This document shows, piece by piece, positions 17,628-27,369 of a stretch of DNA of 64,000 bases. The translations under genes and the position numbers were made by a program. Below the pieces are notes generated by a model. That model saw only the letters and a list, made by a program, of their open reading frames with translations. It did not search any database and had not been told where the DNA came from. The stretch is from positions 1,240,001-1,304,000 of the forward strand of contig WIUZ02000009.1 in the NCBI GenBank assembly GCA_015956445.1, read 5' to 3'. Position 1 is the stretch's first letter. Each line of letters begins with the position of its first letter. Source of the DNA: Thelephora terrestris. Lineage: Eukaryota; Basidiomycota; Agaricomycetes; Thelephorales; Thelephoraceae.

Positions 17628-20560
17628 TACAACCCTGACAATACGAAGCATCCTTCCCGGTGGTATTATTCCCGGTCCGGACCACCCCAAGAACATGGAC
17701 TCATTTTTGTTTCCGGGCATGGCTCACGTCTCTGCACTTCAACGGGAGGGACTACCTATCTGGGACGCATACAATCACCTGCGCGTGGTTGCCTTCATTT
17801 TCTTGCTCTTGGTCTTGGCGGACGCGGTTGCTATGGCCGATGTCAGCGGATCCGTTGGCCACCATGGCCGGAAAGGTTGCCGCCTGCTCTGTGGATTTGC
17901 TGGGCGGAACAAGGCTCAGGGATCTCATTATTACCCGGCGCTCTTTCGACCTGATGGCTTTGAGGACCACCCAACGTCAAAGCATCCGGATGTTGACGTC
18001 AACGAGCTTCCGGAACCTGATCCTGCTAAATATCGGCAAGGTCTCGATTCCATCATTTCCTCCCCACACGAGACTGAGTTAGCGAGGCGCCGATGGGAAT
18101 CAGGTATCGGGAAGCCCAGTATCTTTGATGGCCTTCCCCGTATTTTAGATCTTCCGACGTGTTTTGCAGGTGATCTTATGCACCAGCCCTTAATTAATAT
18201 TGCGACCCTCCTTTTCGACCTGTGGTGTGCGCGACCGGATGCCCAAAAATTCGACCGAACTAGTGATTGGCCTTGGGCTGTGCTCGTTGGGAACACTTGG
18301 AAGAGGCATGGCGCGACCGTCGCACGGGCCGCAAAGCATCTCCCCACCTCCTTTGGCCGGGTGCCTTGAAACCCTCAAAAAAAAATCTCAAGTGGGTATA
18401 AGGCTATCGAGTTTCTGTACTATATCTACGGCCAGGGACCCGGAGTATTCTACAACGTCCTACCGGAACCGTACTATTCCCACTTCTGCAAACTCGTTCG
18501 CGTGATCCGACTGATATTCCAACGGACCCTTTCTCGGCAGCAATTGCTTGACGCGCACACCCTTCTTCTCCAGTGGACGACGGAATTTGAGCTCATTTAC
18601 TGTCAGAGGAACCCGGACCGCCTACACTTTGTACGCCAATGCGTACATTCGCTCACCCACCTTGCCAAGGAGACGTCTCGCTTGGGCCCTCTCTGCCTCT
18701 CGTCCCAATGGACCATGGAACGCGTAATCGGATACCTTGGCTCGCTTCTCAGGCAACCATCAAATATCTTCCGGAATCTTGCCGCACAATCAAGACGCCT
18801 CGCTTATGTCAATGCCATGATGGCAATATGGCCCGAATTCAAACTAACCGAGAAGGAGCCCCGTGGATCCAAGGAACTTGGTGATGGGTATCGGTTATTG
18901 GGCCCCAAGGATACTCAGCTCTATCGGCTTTCGGATGCAGAGCAGACAGCCCTCAACGTCTTTTTCGCCGGTGAGGCCACTCCTGCAGACGACGGCCAAG
19001 AATCCCTGTATCGATGGGCAAGACTCCGGCTTCCAACAGAACAAATCGCTAGATCTCGTCTGAAAGAGGTCGAGCGGTGTGCAAATATGGCACGGACTGA
19101 CCACAATGTCAAGGTATGTTAATTTGATGTCCCCTTTTGAGCGTTCTCACTATGTCCCACAGATCTTACACGAAGGCGTCATTCAGTTTGCCGAAGTTTG
19201 TTTCTATTTCATCAAGACATTTGGACCCACATCAAGAGCGCTTGCCCTTGTATCAGTCTATTCGACACCCGACGAGCATCTTCTTCAGCACAGCCACTCG
19301 ACGCTTCTTGTCTGCCAGTATCAAAGCGAGGCCCTTCAAGTTATCGACGCCAAAGCAATCCTTTCCGTTGTCGCTATGGTCCCTTTCCCGTTTAGTGTCA
19401 GTAATCATACTAACCAACATTTTGTAATTGAAAAGATTGGGTTGGATGTAATCGAGGTACACTGGGGGCAAGGGGTCAAATACCCGGTGGGTACATGCTG
19501 AATACATTGTGATCACAGTCAAAAAGTGATCACAATGTGCCCAGTGGGGAAAATTTGAATACATTCAAAATGTACCTGGCCATGTGAACCCAATGTGCCC
19601 AGTGGGCACATTTTGATTGTGATCACAATGTACACATCAATGTGATCACAATGTGCCCACTGGGGACATTTTGATTGCGATCACAATGTACACATCAATG
19701 TGAACTCAATGTGCCTGCTGTGCACATTTTAATTTCTTTCACAATGTCCCCATCAATGTGTTCCCAATGTACCCAGCTCATTACATAATAGTTTCTTTCA
19801 CAATGTTGTCCACAATGTGTCCAGCATGTGGCTGAGCCACTCATTCAAAATTCTTTCACAAAGTATCCAGTGATGTGTCTAGAATGTGTACAGCCATACA
19901 CATAGTGATTTCTTTGAAAGTTCATGATGAAATTGAACAATATTGAGATTACATTGTGATTACTTCAAACAGAACCCCCTGGGGACATTATGGACACATC
20001 ACTGGATAATCTTTGAAAGAATTTTGAATGAGTGGCTCAGCCACATGCTGGACACATTGTGGACAACATTGTGAAAGAAACTATTATGTAATGAGCTGGG
20101 TACATTGGGAACACATTGATGGGGACATTGTGAAAGAAATTAAAATGTGCACAGCAGGCACATTGAGTTCACATTGATGTGTACATTGTGATCGCAATCA
20201 AAATGTCCCCAGTGGGCACATTGTGATCACATTGATGTGTACATTGTGATCACAATCAAAATGTCCCCAGTGGGCACATTGAGATCACATTGATGGGTAC
20301 ATTGTGATCACAATCAAAATGTGCCCACTGGGCACATTGGGTTCACATGGCCAGGTACATTTTGAATGTATTCAAATTTTCCCCACTGGGCACATTGTGA
20401 TCACTTTTTGACTGTGATCACAATGTATTCAGCATGTACCCACCGGGTATTTGACCCCTTGCCCCCAGTGGTAGGCGGTCCTGTAGACGACTCGGATGAG
20501 GACGGTCCTATAGATGACTCGGATGAGGACGGTTCTGTAGACGACGATGAGGACAATTAA
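17628..20560 (+). pseudogene. Plavaka-type (CACTA superfamily) transposase, 5'-truncated and broken
   Basis: The frame matches, from memory of the family, the C-terminal two thirds of fungal Plavaka transposases. Landmarks in order are: HPSRWYY then PGPDHPKNMDSFLFPG, the zinc-knuckle-like GCRLLCGFAGRNKAQGSHYYP (17878-17940), DLMHQP (18174), CQRNPDRLHFVRQCVHS (18603), SQWTMERVIG (18706), a GT-AG intron at 19114-19162, and a C-terminal domain ending in an acidic DDSDEDG repeat tail (TAA at 20558). Lesions are: the N-terminal third is absent (in-frame stop at 17601), a frameshift lies at the CCCGGT repeat near 17657-17675, a TGA nonsense codon at 18367 sits where Arg is expected (CGA to TGA), and a 1,011-bp insertion follows 19459. 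A transposase of this type cuts and pastes elements with CACTR ends. Confidence 0.88.
19460..20470. mobile_element. 1,011-bp CACTG foldback element
   Basis: It begins CACTGGGGGCAAGGGG and ends with the inverse, CCCCTTGCCCCCAGTG. The flanks carry a GTA duplication (19457-19459 and 20471-20473). The arms are inverted repeats of more than 400 bp each, so almost the whole element is one palindrome. Within each arm a 55-65-bp module recurs several times. It is built from a GTGATCACAATGT palindrome and an ATGTGCCCASTGGGSACATT palindrome. There is no coding capacity. Element plus duplication is 1,014 bp, so the host frame is kept and the transposase tail resumes in frame. It belongs to the same family as the 501-bp element at 8654. 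Confidence 0.92.
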
Positions 20561-20704
20561 ATATGAATTTATTTGCATTTTTCACGCCTCAAGTAGACAA
20601 AGAATTGCCCGATCCGACCCCGAAAGAATACTGTACAGTTCCCCAAATCCCCCAAAAAATTCGCTTTTTTCATCTCTCTCCCTCTCCCATTATCTCGTCA
20701 AAAA

Positions 20705-22777
20705 ATGTCTGCTCTGCACTCGAACGCCTCCTCACCTATCCTGATTACCTCTGGGTCTTTGGATCACTCAGATCCTGCTATCTGGGTGACGTCTAGTCCT
20801 CGTGCTGATTTTTCTGGAGCTGGGACGTCTAGATCTGGCTTACTCGGTCCCCCTCGCTTCCCTAATCCGACTACTTTCACTTCCCATCTTCCCGCAATGC
20901 CATACAATCGCGATCACGAGTTTGATGAGATGCGTAATGAATGTCATCAGCTTCGCCAAAGGGTTACCCGACTCGAAACTGACCTTGCGCGTTCGCAAGG
21001 AAATGTATTCACTCTGACGTACGTATATCTCGATTTGATTACAAACGCTAACTATAGTACAGGACCTCCTACAATTATCTTGTTGATAACCTCGGCAAAA
21101 AACTCGACGCCACGACGACCAACATCGAGACGATGGTCAATCGGATCACGCCTGGTTACGCGGCTCCCGGCTCCGTTTCCCACATTCCCCTGAACCCAAG
21201 CAAGGACGATTGGGCCCACAAGATCCCTTATTGGACAAAAAAGGCCTGGACTGAGCTCAAGTACAGCCACGATGCCGGCAATCTCACGACGTCCGTCTCA
21301 ACCGCCTTCTTAGAGGACGAATTTGGTAATACTGTGCCAGAAGGGGTACGCGAGGCCGTTTACAAGGACGTCCGAGGTTTTTTTCTCGACAACAGTCGGG
21401 ATCCGGATACTCGGGACAAGCTCGGCCCGCGGGAACAGATCGGCTTTGAGATGGCTGAAGCCTTCCGCATCACGCTGGAGGGCAAGTACCCCTGGCTGCG
21501 CCTCTGCGACGGCCACTGGAAGGTATCTCAGCTGTGGACGAACGTCTGGAGCTCATGGTCGTCGAACCACGCAAGTCCCCGGAGCTCCCCCACTTCAGAT
21601 GAAGATAAAAAAATCATTACCGGTAATAAGCGAGATCACACTGATGACAGCGACACTTCTTCGGACCCATCAATTAAGAAGATCAAGATTGACAAAAGGA
21701 AGGGTGTTGACAAAGGGAATGGGGTCGACAAGCCGCCCACGCCAGTCCCAGCGCCCAAGAACAGCTGTCCCAAGCCGACAATGAAGAAAATTGTTGCAAA
21801 GGTACCCGGGGTATGTATACTTATCATATTCATCATTCTCACGAACTAACAATGCATATTTAGAAGGCCAAGAACTTATTGTATTTATCTCGTTGGCGGT
21901 CGCGACCACCTGATCGCGATACTGACCTTTTGTCTAGCGCCGGCTTCAGGGTCCCCACCCCCACTGTTTTCCAGAATGCGGTACCCATGGTGCGTGTTTC
22001 CTGGGTCGTCTGAACGACCTCCTGTTTCTAACAAAGAAACAGACCTCTGCGACAGACCCCGGGAGGGTTATTGTCCCTGCCACCCCTTCTCTTCCCTCCA
22101 GCCCTCCCGTTGCAGGCACATCAAAGGTATGTTATTTCGAGGGTCATTCCGGCAGTACAATACAACTAATATATTAAATAGATCCCCATCGCAAACTCTG
22201 CGATGGTTAGCATCCCTCCCACCCCTTCTCCCCCCTCTTCTCCCCACATTTCCCCACCATCTCTACAAGTGGGGAAATCCCTTCCAGCGGACGACGTCCC
22301 AGGGATCGCGCATTACAGCATGTCGCCCGCCAACAATGTCCTCCCGTCCCACGTCGTCCCAATCCCATCAACCCCACCCCCCCCCTGGCGCCGCTGGTGA
22401 TCCGGATCAGTCAGATGCCGAGACCACGCCCCAAGAGAGCAGCGTCACACTCTCTTCGTCCGGGAAGCCTGCCCCGAAGAAGAAGCGAACGAGCCAAAAG
22501 TAAGTCCAATCATATATTGCGGATTACCTACACTGATTACATTATGCACAGGCAAAAATGCTTTGAAGCATGGTCCAAGAAAAACGAAGGGGGCCTCAAT
22601 GCATTCAATACAGCCTGGGGCCACCTCTCGAAGGAACAGAAACAAGTAAGTAATCTACAGAGTTGTACAGACTGCCCAGCTGACACATCTGGCACGCAGG
22701 AATTCGCGAAAACCCTCCTTTCGGTATGACTAGGCCGTCGGGACGTCTACTCACTTTCATTCTCCCAGAAAAACTGA
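20705..22777 (+). pseudogene. Transposon-partner protein, 8 exons, single homopolymer frameshift
   Basis: Exons read in phase as 20705-21018, 21063-21810, 21864-21989, 22037-22126, 22182-22499, 22552-22645, 22700-22723, 22769-22777. All introns are short GT-AG with CTAAC/CTRAY branch sites. The N-terminus is Ser/Pro-rich. A coiled coil starts near residue 80 (MRNECHQLRQRVTRLETDLA), and a conserved-looking globular domain covers 21195-21570 (WTELKYSHDAGN, GFEMAEAFRITLEGKYPWLR, LCDGHWKVSQLW). A basic Lys-rich linker and a C-terminal KQKCFEAWSKKNEGGLNAF segment follow. Exon 5 changes frame at a run of nine C (22377-22385), where eight C would give one continuous frame. It lies 145 bp after the transposase on the same strand. 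From memory of similar genes beside mushroom CACTA transposases I infer a partner protein. Its function is unknown. Confidence 0.7.
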
Positions 22778-23182
22778 TCACGTGGGAATCCGAAAGCGGT
22801 AATAGCAAACAGGACGGAATTCGATATCGCACTGTGTAATAATTAGATTTGTATTTTCCACGCATCGCCATGAATTGATATCAGTTGCCTTGAACCGCTA
22901 CCGACCCCCACGAATCGCCTGATTTAATATTTAACATTCTAATTACAAGCAACGTGCCTCGCCCACAGTAGGTCGGAATCGCCTGGGGTTGCCGGCAGTC
23001 GCTGTCAGAAGCTCGGGAGAAGTCATTTAATTATTGTAAACTACGACAAATTTGATCTAGTTTCCTCCAGTTGCCCCCAATACTGGAAATGTCCAGTTTC
23101 ACGACTCGTGGTGACCGAGGGCGAGTCGAACCCAATTCAATCGAAAACATCGCCCGGAGTTGCCATCAACTTCCGAAACTTT
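22778..23182. other. Spacer with repeated GTTGCC/TCGCC motifs, possible transposon end
   Basis: No gene is seen. Between 22860 and 23165 short motifs such as ATCGCC, GTTGCC, CCGCTACCG and TCGCCC recur in AT-rich DNA, as in subterminal regions of CACTA-type elements. The run ends just before CACTGGGGG at 23184. I cannot pair these motifs with a matching left end, because the transposon's 5' end is missing. Confidence 0.35.
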
Positions 23183-24306
23183 TCACTGGGGGTGATCCTG
23201 GAGGTTTTTGAGAAATTTGGAGAAAATCGCCCACCCCATCTTTGCACGGGGCATGTGTAACTCGCCCACTTCTAAATCCGTTTCGGCAACCGTGAAGCCC
23301 AATCTGATGAAAGCCGTGTCGGGGGACTGGAAGGTGAAGGAACTCTTGATGTCCTCGTAATCAGAACGTGCTATATCAAATGCGACTTCCTCAAATGAGC
23401 TGGCCGTATACTGATGAACGATTGCGTTCCATGAAACAGGAGTGGGGAATATCTCCAGGTCGGCGCTCACAGCGGTATCATCCGTCTCGTGCATTAGCGA
23501 CGTGCGCCTAGCACGAGGACATGATATGTGGGCCGCAAGATCGTAAACGCGTGTCGAAGAGTCATTGGCTATGCGCAAGGAGAATGTCTCGACATCGGGA
23601 AGGATGACAACCGTTCTCGGCGGAATCCCCCCAGCTCTATTTTCGCAGAGATATTTACTTCGACCGTCCACAGCTTGGGTGAGCTTTTCAGAAAGTTGAG
23701 CAGGCACGAGGCACTCCACTCCACTTCTGGGTATGACGACAGCACGAACGTGGTGAGGTTCGGAAAGACGAAATGCCTCAAGAAGTGAAGCCTTCTGGAA
23801 CTTAAGAAGAATTTCTCCGTGTCGATAGAACCTCCGAAGAGGGAGATCGATGTAGAGGCCAGGGGGTTGTGTCTACTCTGCGAATTGGGGGTCTCGAGGG
23901 CAGTGATTTCGAGGATACGAAGGAGCGGGAGTTGCCCGGAGTCAAATTGAGAGAACATGATAATATCTAGCCAGGAGTTTAGCGTAAAACCGAGATGCCT
24001 GATTTGCTGAGCGCGAGGGGAGACCAGCATCACAGCGCCGGCAGGAGCATCGCAATGGGTAATGATATCTAGCGCAGACCCCTTCCCGCGTTGGAGGAGG
24101 GTCGACACGTAATCCTCGCCCTTTCTGAGGAGCAACTGTGTCCATAACGGGCCGTGTTGGAGAGTTCTCCGCCAATGACGGCACACAGAAGAGGCATAAA
24201 AACGGTCTTTCTGGGAGGTGAGGTGGGTAGGGATGAGGGAAAGGATGTCCATCGGGATGCGGTTGATCCGGGCGAAGGAGTTCCTCCACTGAATCTGCAC
24301 AGGCAA
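23183..24306 (-). pseudogene. F-box-like protein with a one-base frameshift
   Basis: The upstream segment carries an F-box-like start (INRIPMDILSLIPTHL, then FYASSVCRHWRRTLQHGPLW), followed by leucine-rich helical sequence typical of agaricomycete F-box proteins. At a run of six C on the plus strand (23627-23632) the frame is lost. One additional base there joins it to the downstream frame (IPPRTVVILPDVETFSLRI...), which ends at TGA 23183. A 5' splice site upstream could not be joined in phase (a possible first exon lies at 24450-24369), so the start is uncertain. Function would be substrate selection for an SCF ubiquitin ligase if intact. The stop codon overlaps a CACTGGGGG sequence. Confidence 0.6.
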
Positions 24307-25202
24307 TCAGCATGACATCCTTAAACGAGTCCAAAATATGCCCTTTGAGACGTACGGTGGAGAATATGCCACCCACTTCAACTCTTCGTTGAGGACAGAA
24401 ACGAGCTGCGAAAGCGACAGGTCACTTCCGGGATATGCGTGTGTGTTCATTTGGGCGATTGAGAGCGTGAACGGCACAGCTTGTGGTGGCGGCCGGATGG
24501 TGGGGAAAACCAAACTTTGGGTCACGTGTCACGAAATGGATCCTGGCGGCAACCCAGCCAAGTCCATACTACCTGCCGAGCCCAGTGGAGTCGCGACGTT
24601 GAACGTGGGACACTCAAGATATGATTGGGATACCCGTGCCAACACTGTAATTTTTTCTCGAGGATTCGCTGATGGGTTCCGCCCCCTCTCGCGAACAAAT
24701 CCGCCTTGACACCGGAAAGTACTGCTTGCTCACAAGACAGGGTTTGCTTGTGCTTTTCAGGGCTTGAGGTGTGCGAATCGACGTGGGATCCCTACCATGG
24801 TCTCCTTCTAGGGAAGCATCGGCACTGGGTCTGAGTGAGACCACGGGGTACTACGAGCCTAGAGGCCGATGGCTATCGGGCTCGGATTTTATGAAGGAAC
24901 TTGGGAAAAATTCGAGTGTACGGGAGATATCTGTGGTGATTCTGTGGTTTTACCGAGCCGTCTTCCACGTATCGTGAAAGGGCCCGCTCGTTCTAATTGA
25001 GTGTTCAGGCCAACATCGACGCTTAGCATTTTCATTGATCGTGGGAGTTCAGATGCTTCAGTTCCTCCCGTCTTCCGCCTTTCATCATCCTTCCTACACG
25101 TGTGGGTGAAAATCATCGGAACGACGCTTTCTATCTTATAAGCACTAACTACTGCGCGCGCATGGTAGGCATGATTACCTAGGAACCTGCGGCTGAGCGG
25201 CG
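24307..25202. other. Spacer, no gene supported
   Basis: A minus-strand frame from ATG 24450 (47 codons, ending 24307) might be the first exon of the F-box gene, since GTACGT and a CAG acceptor lie in it. The phases do not fit. The rest holds short frames with no features. The 60 bases before 25203 are the likely promoter of the next gene. Confidence 0.35.
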
Positions 25203-26378
25203 ATGAGCGACCCGAGAGGAAAACGCGTCATGTTTATGAGCATGTCTGCTCTACCCGCGCATCGCGATCAGAGCTTTGAAGTAAGTGCTTCCCCTTTATA
25301 CGCCCTTTCACCCTCACGCGGAAGTCACAAACTAACAACCTTTCTCGCGAACTTCTCCGTTATCTATCTCCACATCCCTTTATTCTCCCCCTTTATCTCC
25401 TAAATGTCTTGCATCCGGTGCAGGAATTACGGATCGCGGATTACATCAAGGCGTACACGACCACCGGGCGACCGCCAGCTCCGGTTTCTCAAGAACCAGT
25501 TGATCCTGCCGCAAGAGCAACTCTAGACTTGCCATTGCTATTCCAGCCGCATGTGGATTTAGAGAAGACTTCCGGCAACGGTGCTTCGACAGAACAGACG
25601 ACTTCTTCATCCCAAGTCAACGGCGTGTCACAAAGCCAGGACTCAGAGGCGGCTGGGCTGGAGGCTATCACTGCTGAAGAGCCTTTCAGAGGGTACTCAT
25701 TCGAGGTGTGTCTTTCTTGGCTTCCCCTCCATTCTCCCACGTCCTTTGTTGTCTTGGGAGGTGGTTTCGTTGCCTGTCCCCAAGGTTACAATCATCGGAT
25801 CCTGGAACTGGCTGACCGAAACCTTACCCCGATCTCGTGGCTTATGCAGGAGTTACGATGCTTTGCCTACGCCAACAACGTAACGCGACTGCCTCAAATT
25901 CACTTCGGTAGGCTGGGGTTCCGCGGGTACTGTGGTTTTTTTGACCGCGTTTTTCAGGAATATACGCTACCGACGGTATTAATGTGCTTCAGACTATAAC
26001 AGCTTCTCCAGAGCACGCAGATACAAGTGTTGAGGTTAACATTCATACTCCTCGTGATGATAGCAGTCATCATTCTTACCCCAGCCTCACAGGAACTTCG
26101 GCTTGCGCACTTGCAACGATTGCACCCCACTACCACTGTACAGCCTCTGCTCCGATAAACTATTCTCATGGTGTTTTTCTATTCCTCGCCATAATGTTGT
26201 GCAGATCCTGTTTCACGTTGAATATATCTTGCTTTCAGTGCATGTCCCAAACAGGAAGCCTTTTACCCCATTCGGGATGTACCTTGTCCCCCGTACTTCT
26301 CTACCTCGTCGCGTCGCGACCGTTCACGAGAGGCGCATTAATTCTACTCCGCCTTTGACGGTATCTGATGGCTACTAA
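25203..26378 (+). CDS. Small six-exon protein with three EELR modules (Nup98-like signature)
   Basis: Exons close in phase as 25203-25280, 25424-25705, 25850-25907, 25958-26034, 26093-26137, 26205-26378, giving 237 residues. The first exon junction gives SALPAHRDQSFE-ELRIADYIKAY. This resembles the SAMPxYxxxSFEELRxxDY signature I know from fungal Nup98-type nucleoporins, without their FG repeats. The E-ELR junction recurs at exon 3 (SFE-ELRCFAYANN) and exon 5 (SVE-ELRLAHLQRL), each time straddling a phase-0 intron, so the gene seems built from a duplicated exon unit. It is shorter than any nucleoporin and may be a partial copy. The pore link is a weak inference, and the last exon is the least certain. 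Confidence 0.5.
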
Positions 26379-26409
26379 TACTTAATCCTGGACCGGTTTT
26401 GGAGGAACA

Positions 26410-27369
26410 ATGACTCCCCCCCTCCATCGCAAGGCCACTTATTGTTCTCCTCAGTATATCCAGTCGACACCGCTAAGTCACATCACCGTGTCTAGGAAGG
26501 CGATGAAGGCTCAATCACTCTCAGGTCCGAGTGCTGGTGTGCCGAAGATGGCGATCACTGTGTTCACGAAGACGCCTGCAGAGCATCTGGAGGCGTGGAG
26601 ATGGCCGACGGTCTATGGACCTTGGGTACTTAACCCACATTATTGGAGGAAGAAGTTGAAGACGTGGCGGGATGGACAAGAGTTTCCGGAGTGGGCATTG
26701 CCCGATCCCCCGACTGGGTGACGTCCAATTCCTCTCGGATTTTGTCAAACTGAGATCGGAAGCTGACTTGTGGCCACGCGCGCTTGGCGTTTTGCGTATA
26801 AAGGTTCATCCGCGTCAAGTGGTACTCACAATTCGAGCGACTGGATTGCCAAGATGGCGAGCTGGAAGCCAACATCCCACTCGAACCTACCGGATGGTTG
26901 AACCTCACCAGGATCGAAAATGTGTGGGGAATCGATCGGTGCATTGTGAGTGATGATTTCCCTGATCGTCCCTCGGCTTCTGTGATTTAGCTTTGACCCT
27001 CCCGCTTCCCCTTGCATTTCTGTGTTTGTCAGCCGGTAGATCCTTGGAGAATGAAGAAGTTCGAACCTGGATTACCGCACGTTTTGTCTCCTATCGCTAT
27101 CCAGTGTCTCAAGGACACCGAGGGCGCTATCAGGCTCATAGGTGAAAGCCATGTTTTTTCCCACCGTGCTTTGGCGTCTGACTATTGTCCGTTCGGTTTC
27201 AGAAGAAGCAAGCGAGTCGGTGGAACGCCTTCGCGCCGTCAGATGGCGCATAATCCGCTTTTTCAGAGATTGCGAAGACGTGCCATACGACATGGCAGTA
27301 CTCTTCCTGATGGCCGTGTTTATCACCATCCGGCTACTCTCCGGGCGTGGCCTCAGTCTCAGTTTATAG
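26410..27369 (+). CDS. Orphan four-exon gene with C-terminal membrane segment
   Basis: Exons 26410-26717, 26804-26945, 27033-27141, 27203-27369 close in phase (2, 0, 1) to 241 residues ending at TAG 27367. The first 40 residues are Ser/Pro-rich and may be leader. Then comes a Trp-rich globular-looking part (HLEAWRWPTVYGPWV, NPHYWRKKLKTWRDGQ, WLNLTRIENVWGIDRC), a helical stretch rich in Arg/Glu, and a hydrophobic C-terminal helix (MAVLFLMAVFITIRLL) that could be a tail anchor. I do not recognise it. It starts 32 bp after the previous stop codon on the same strand, so a single larger gene joined by an unseen intron is possible. Confidence 0.5.

Noticed and set aside
19460-20470. Regular short repeats as a CRISPR-like array
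   Set aside because: The repeats are palindromic modules of a foldback transposon in a eukaryote, with no unique spacers.
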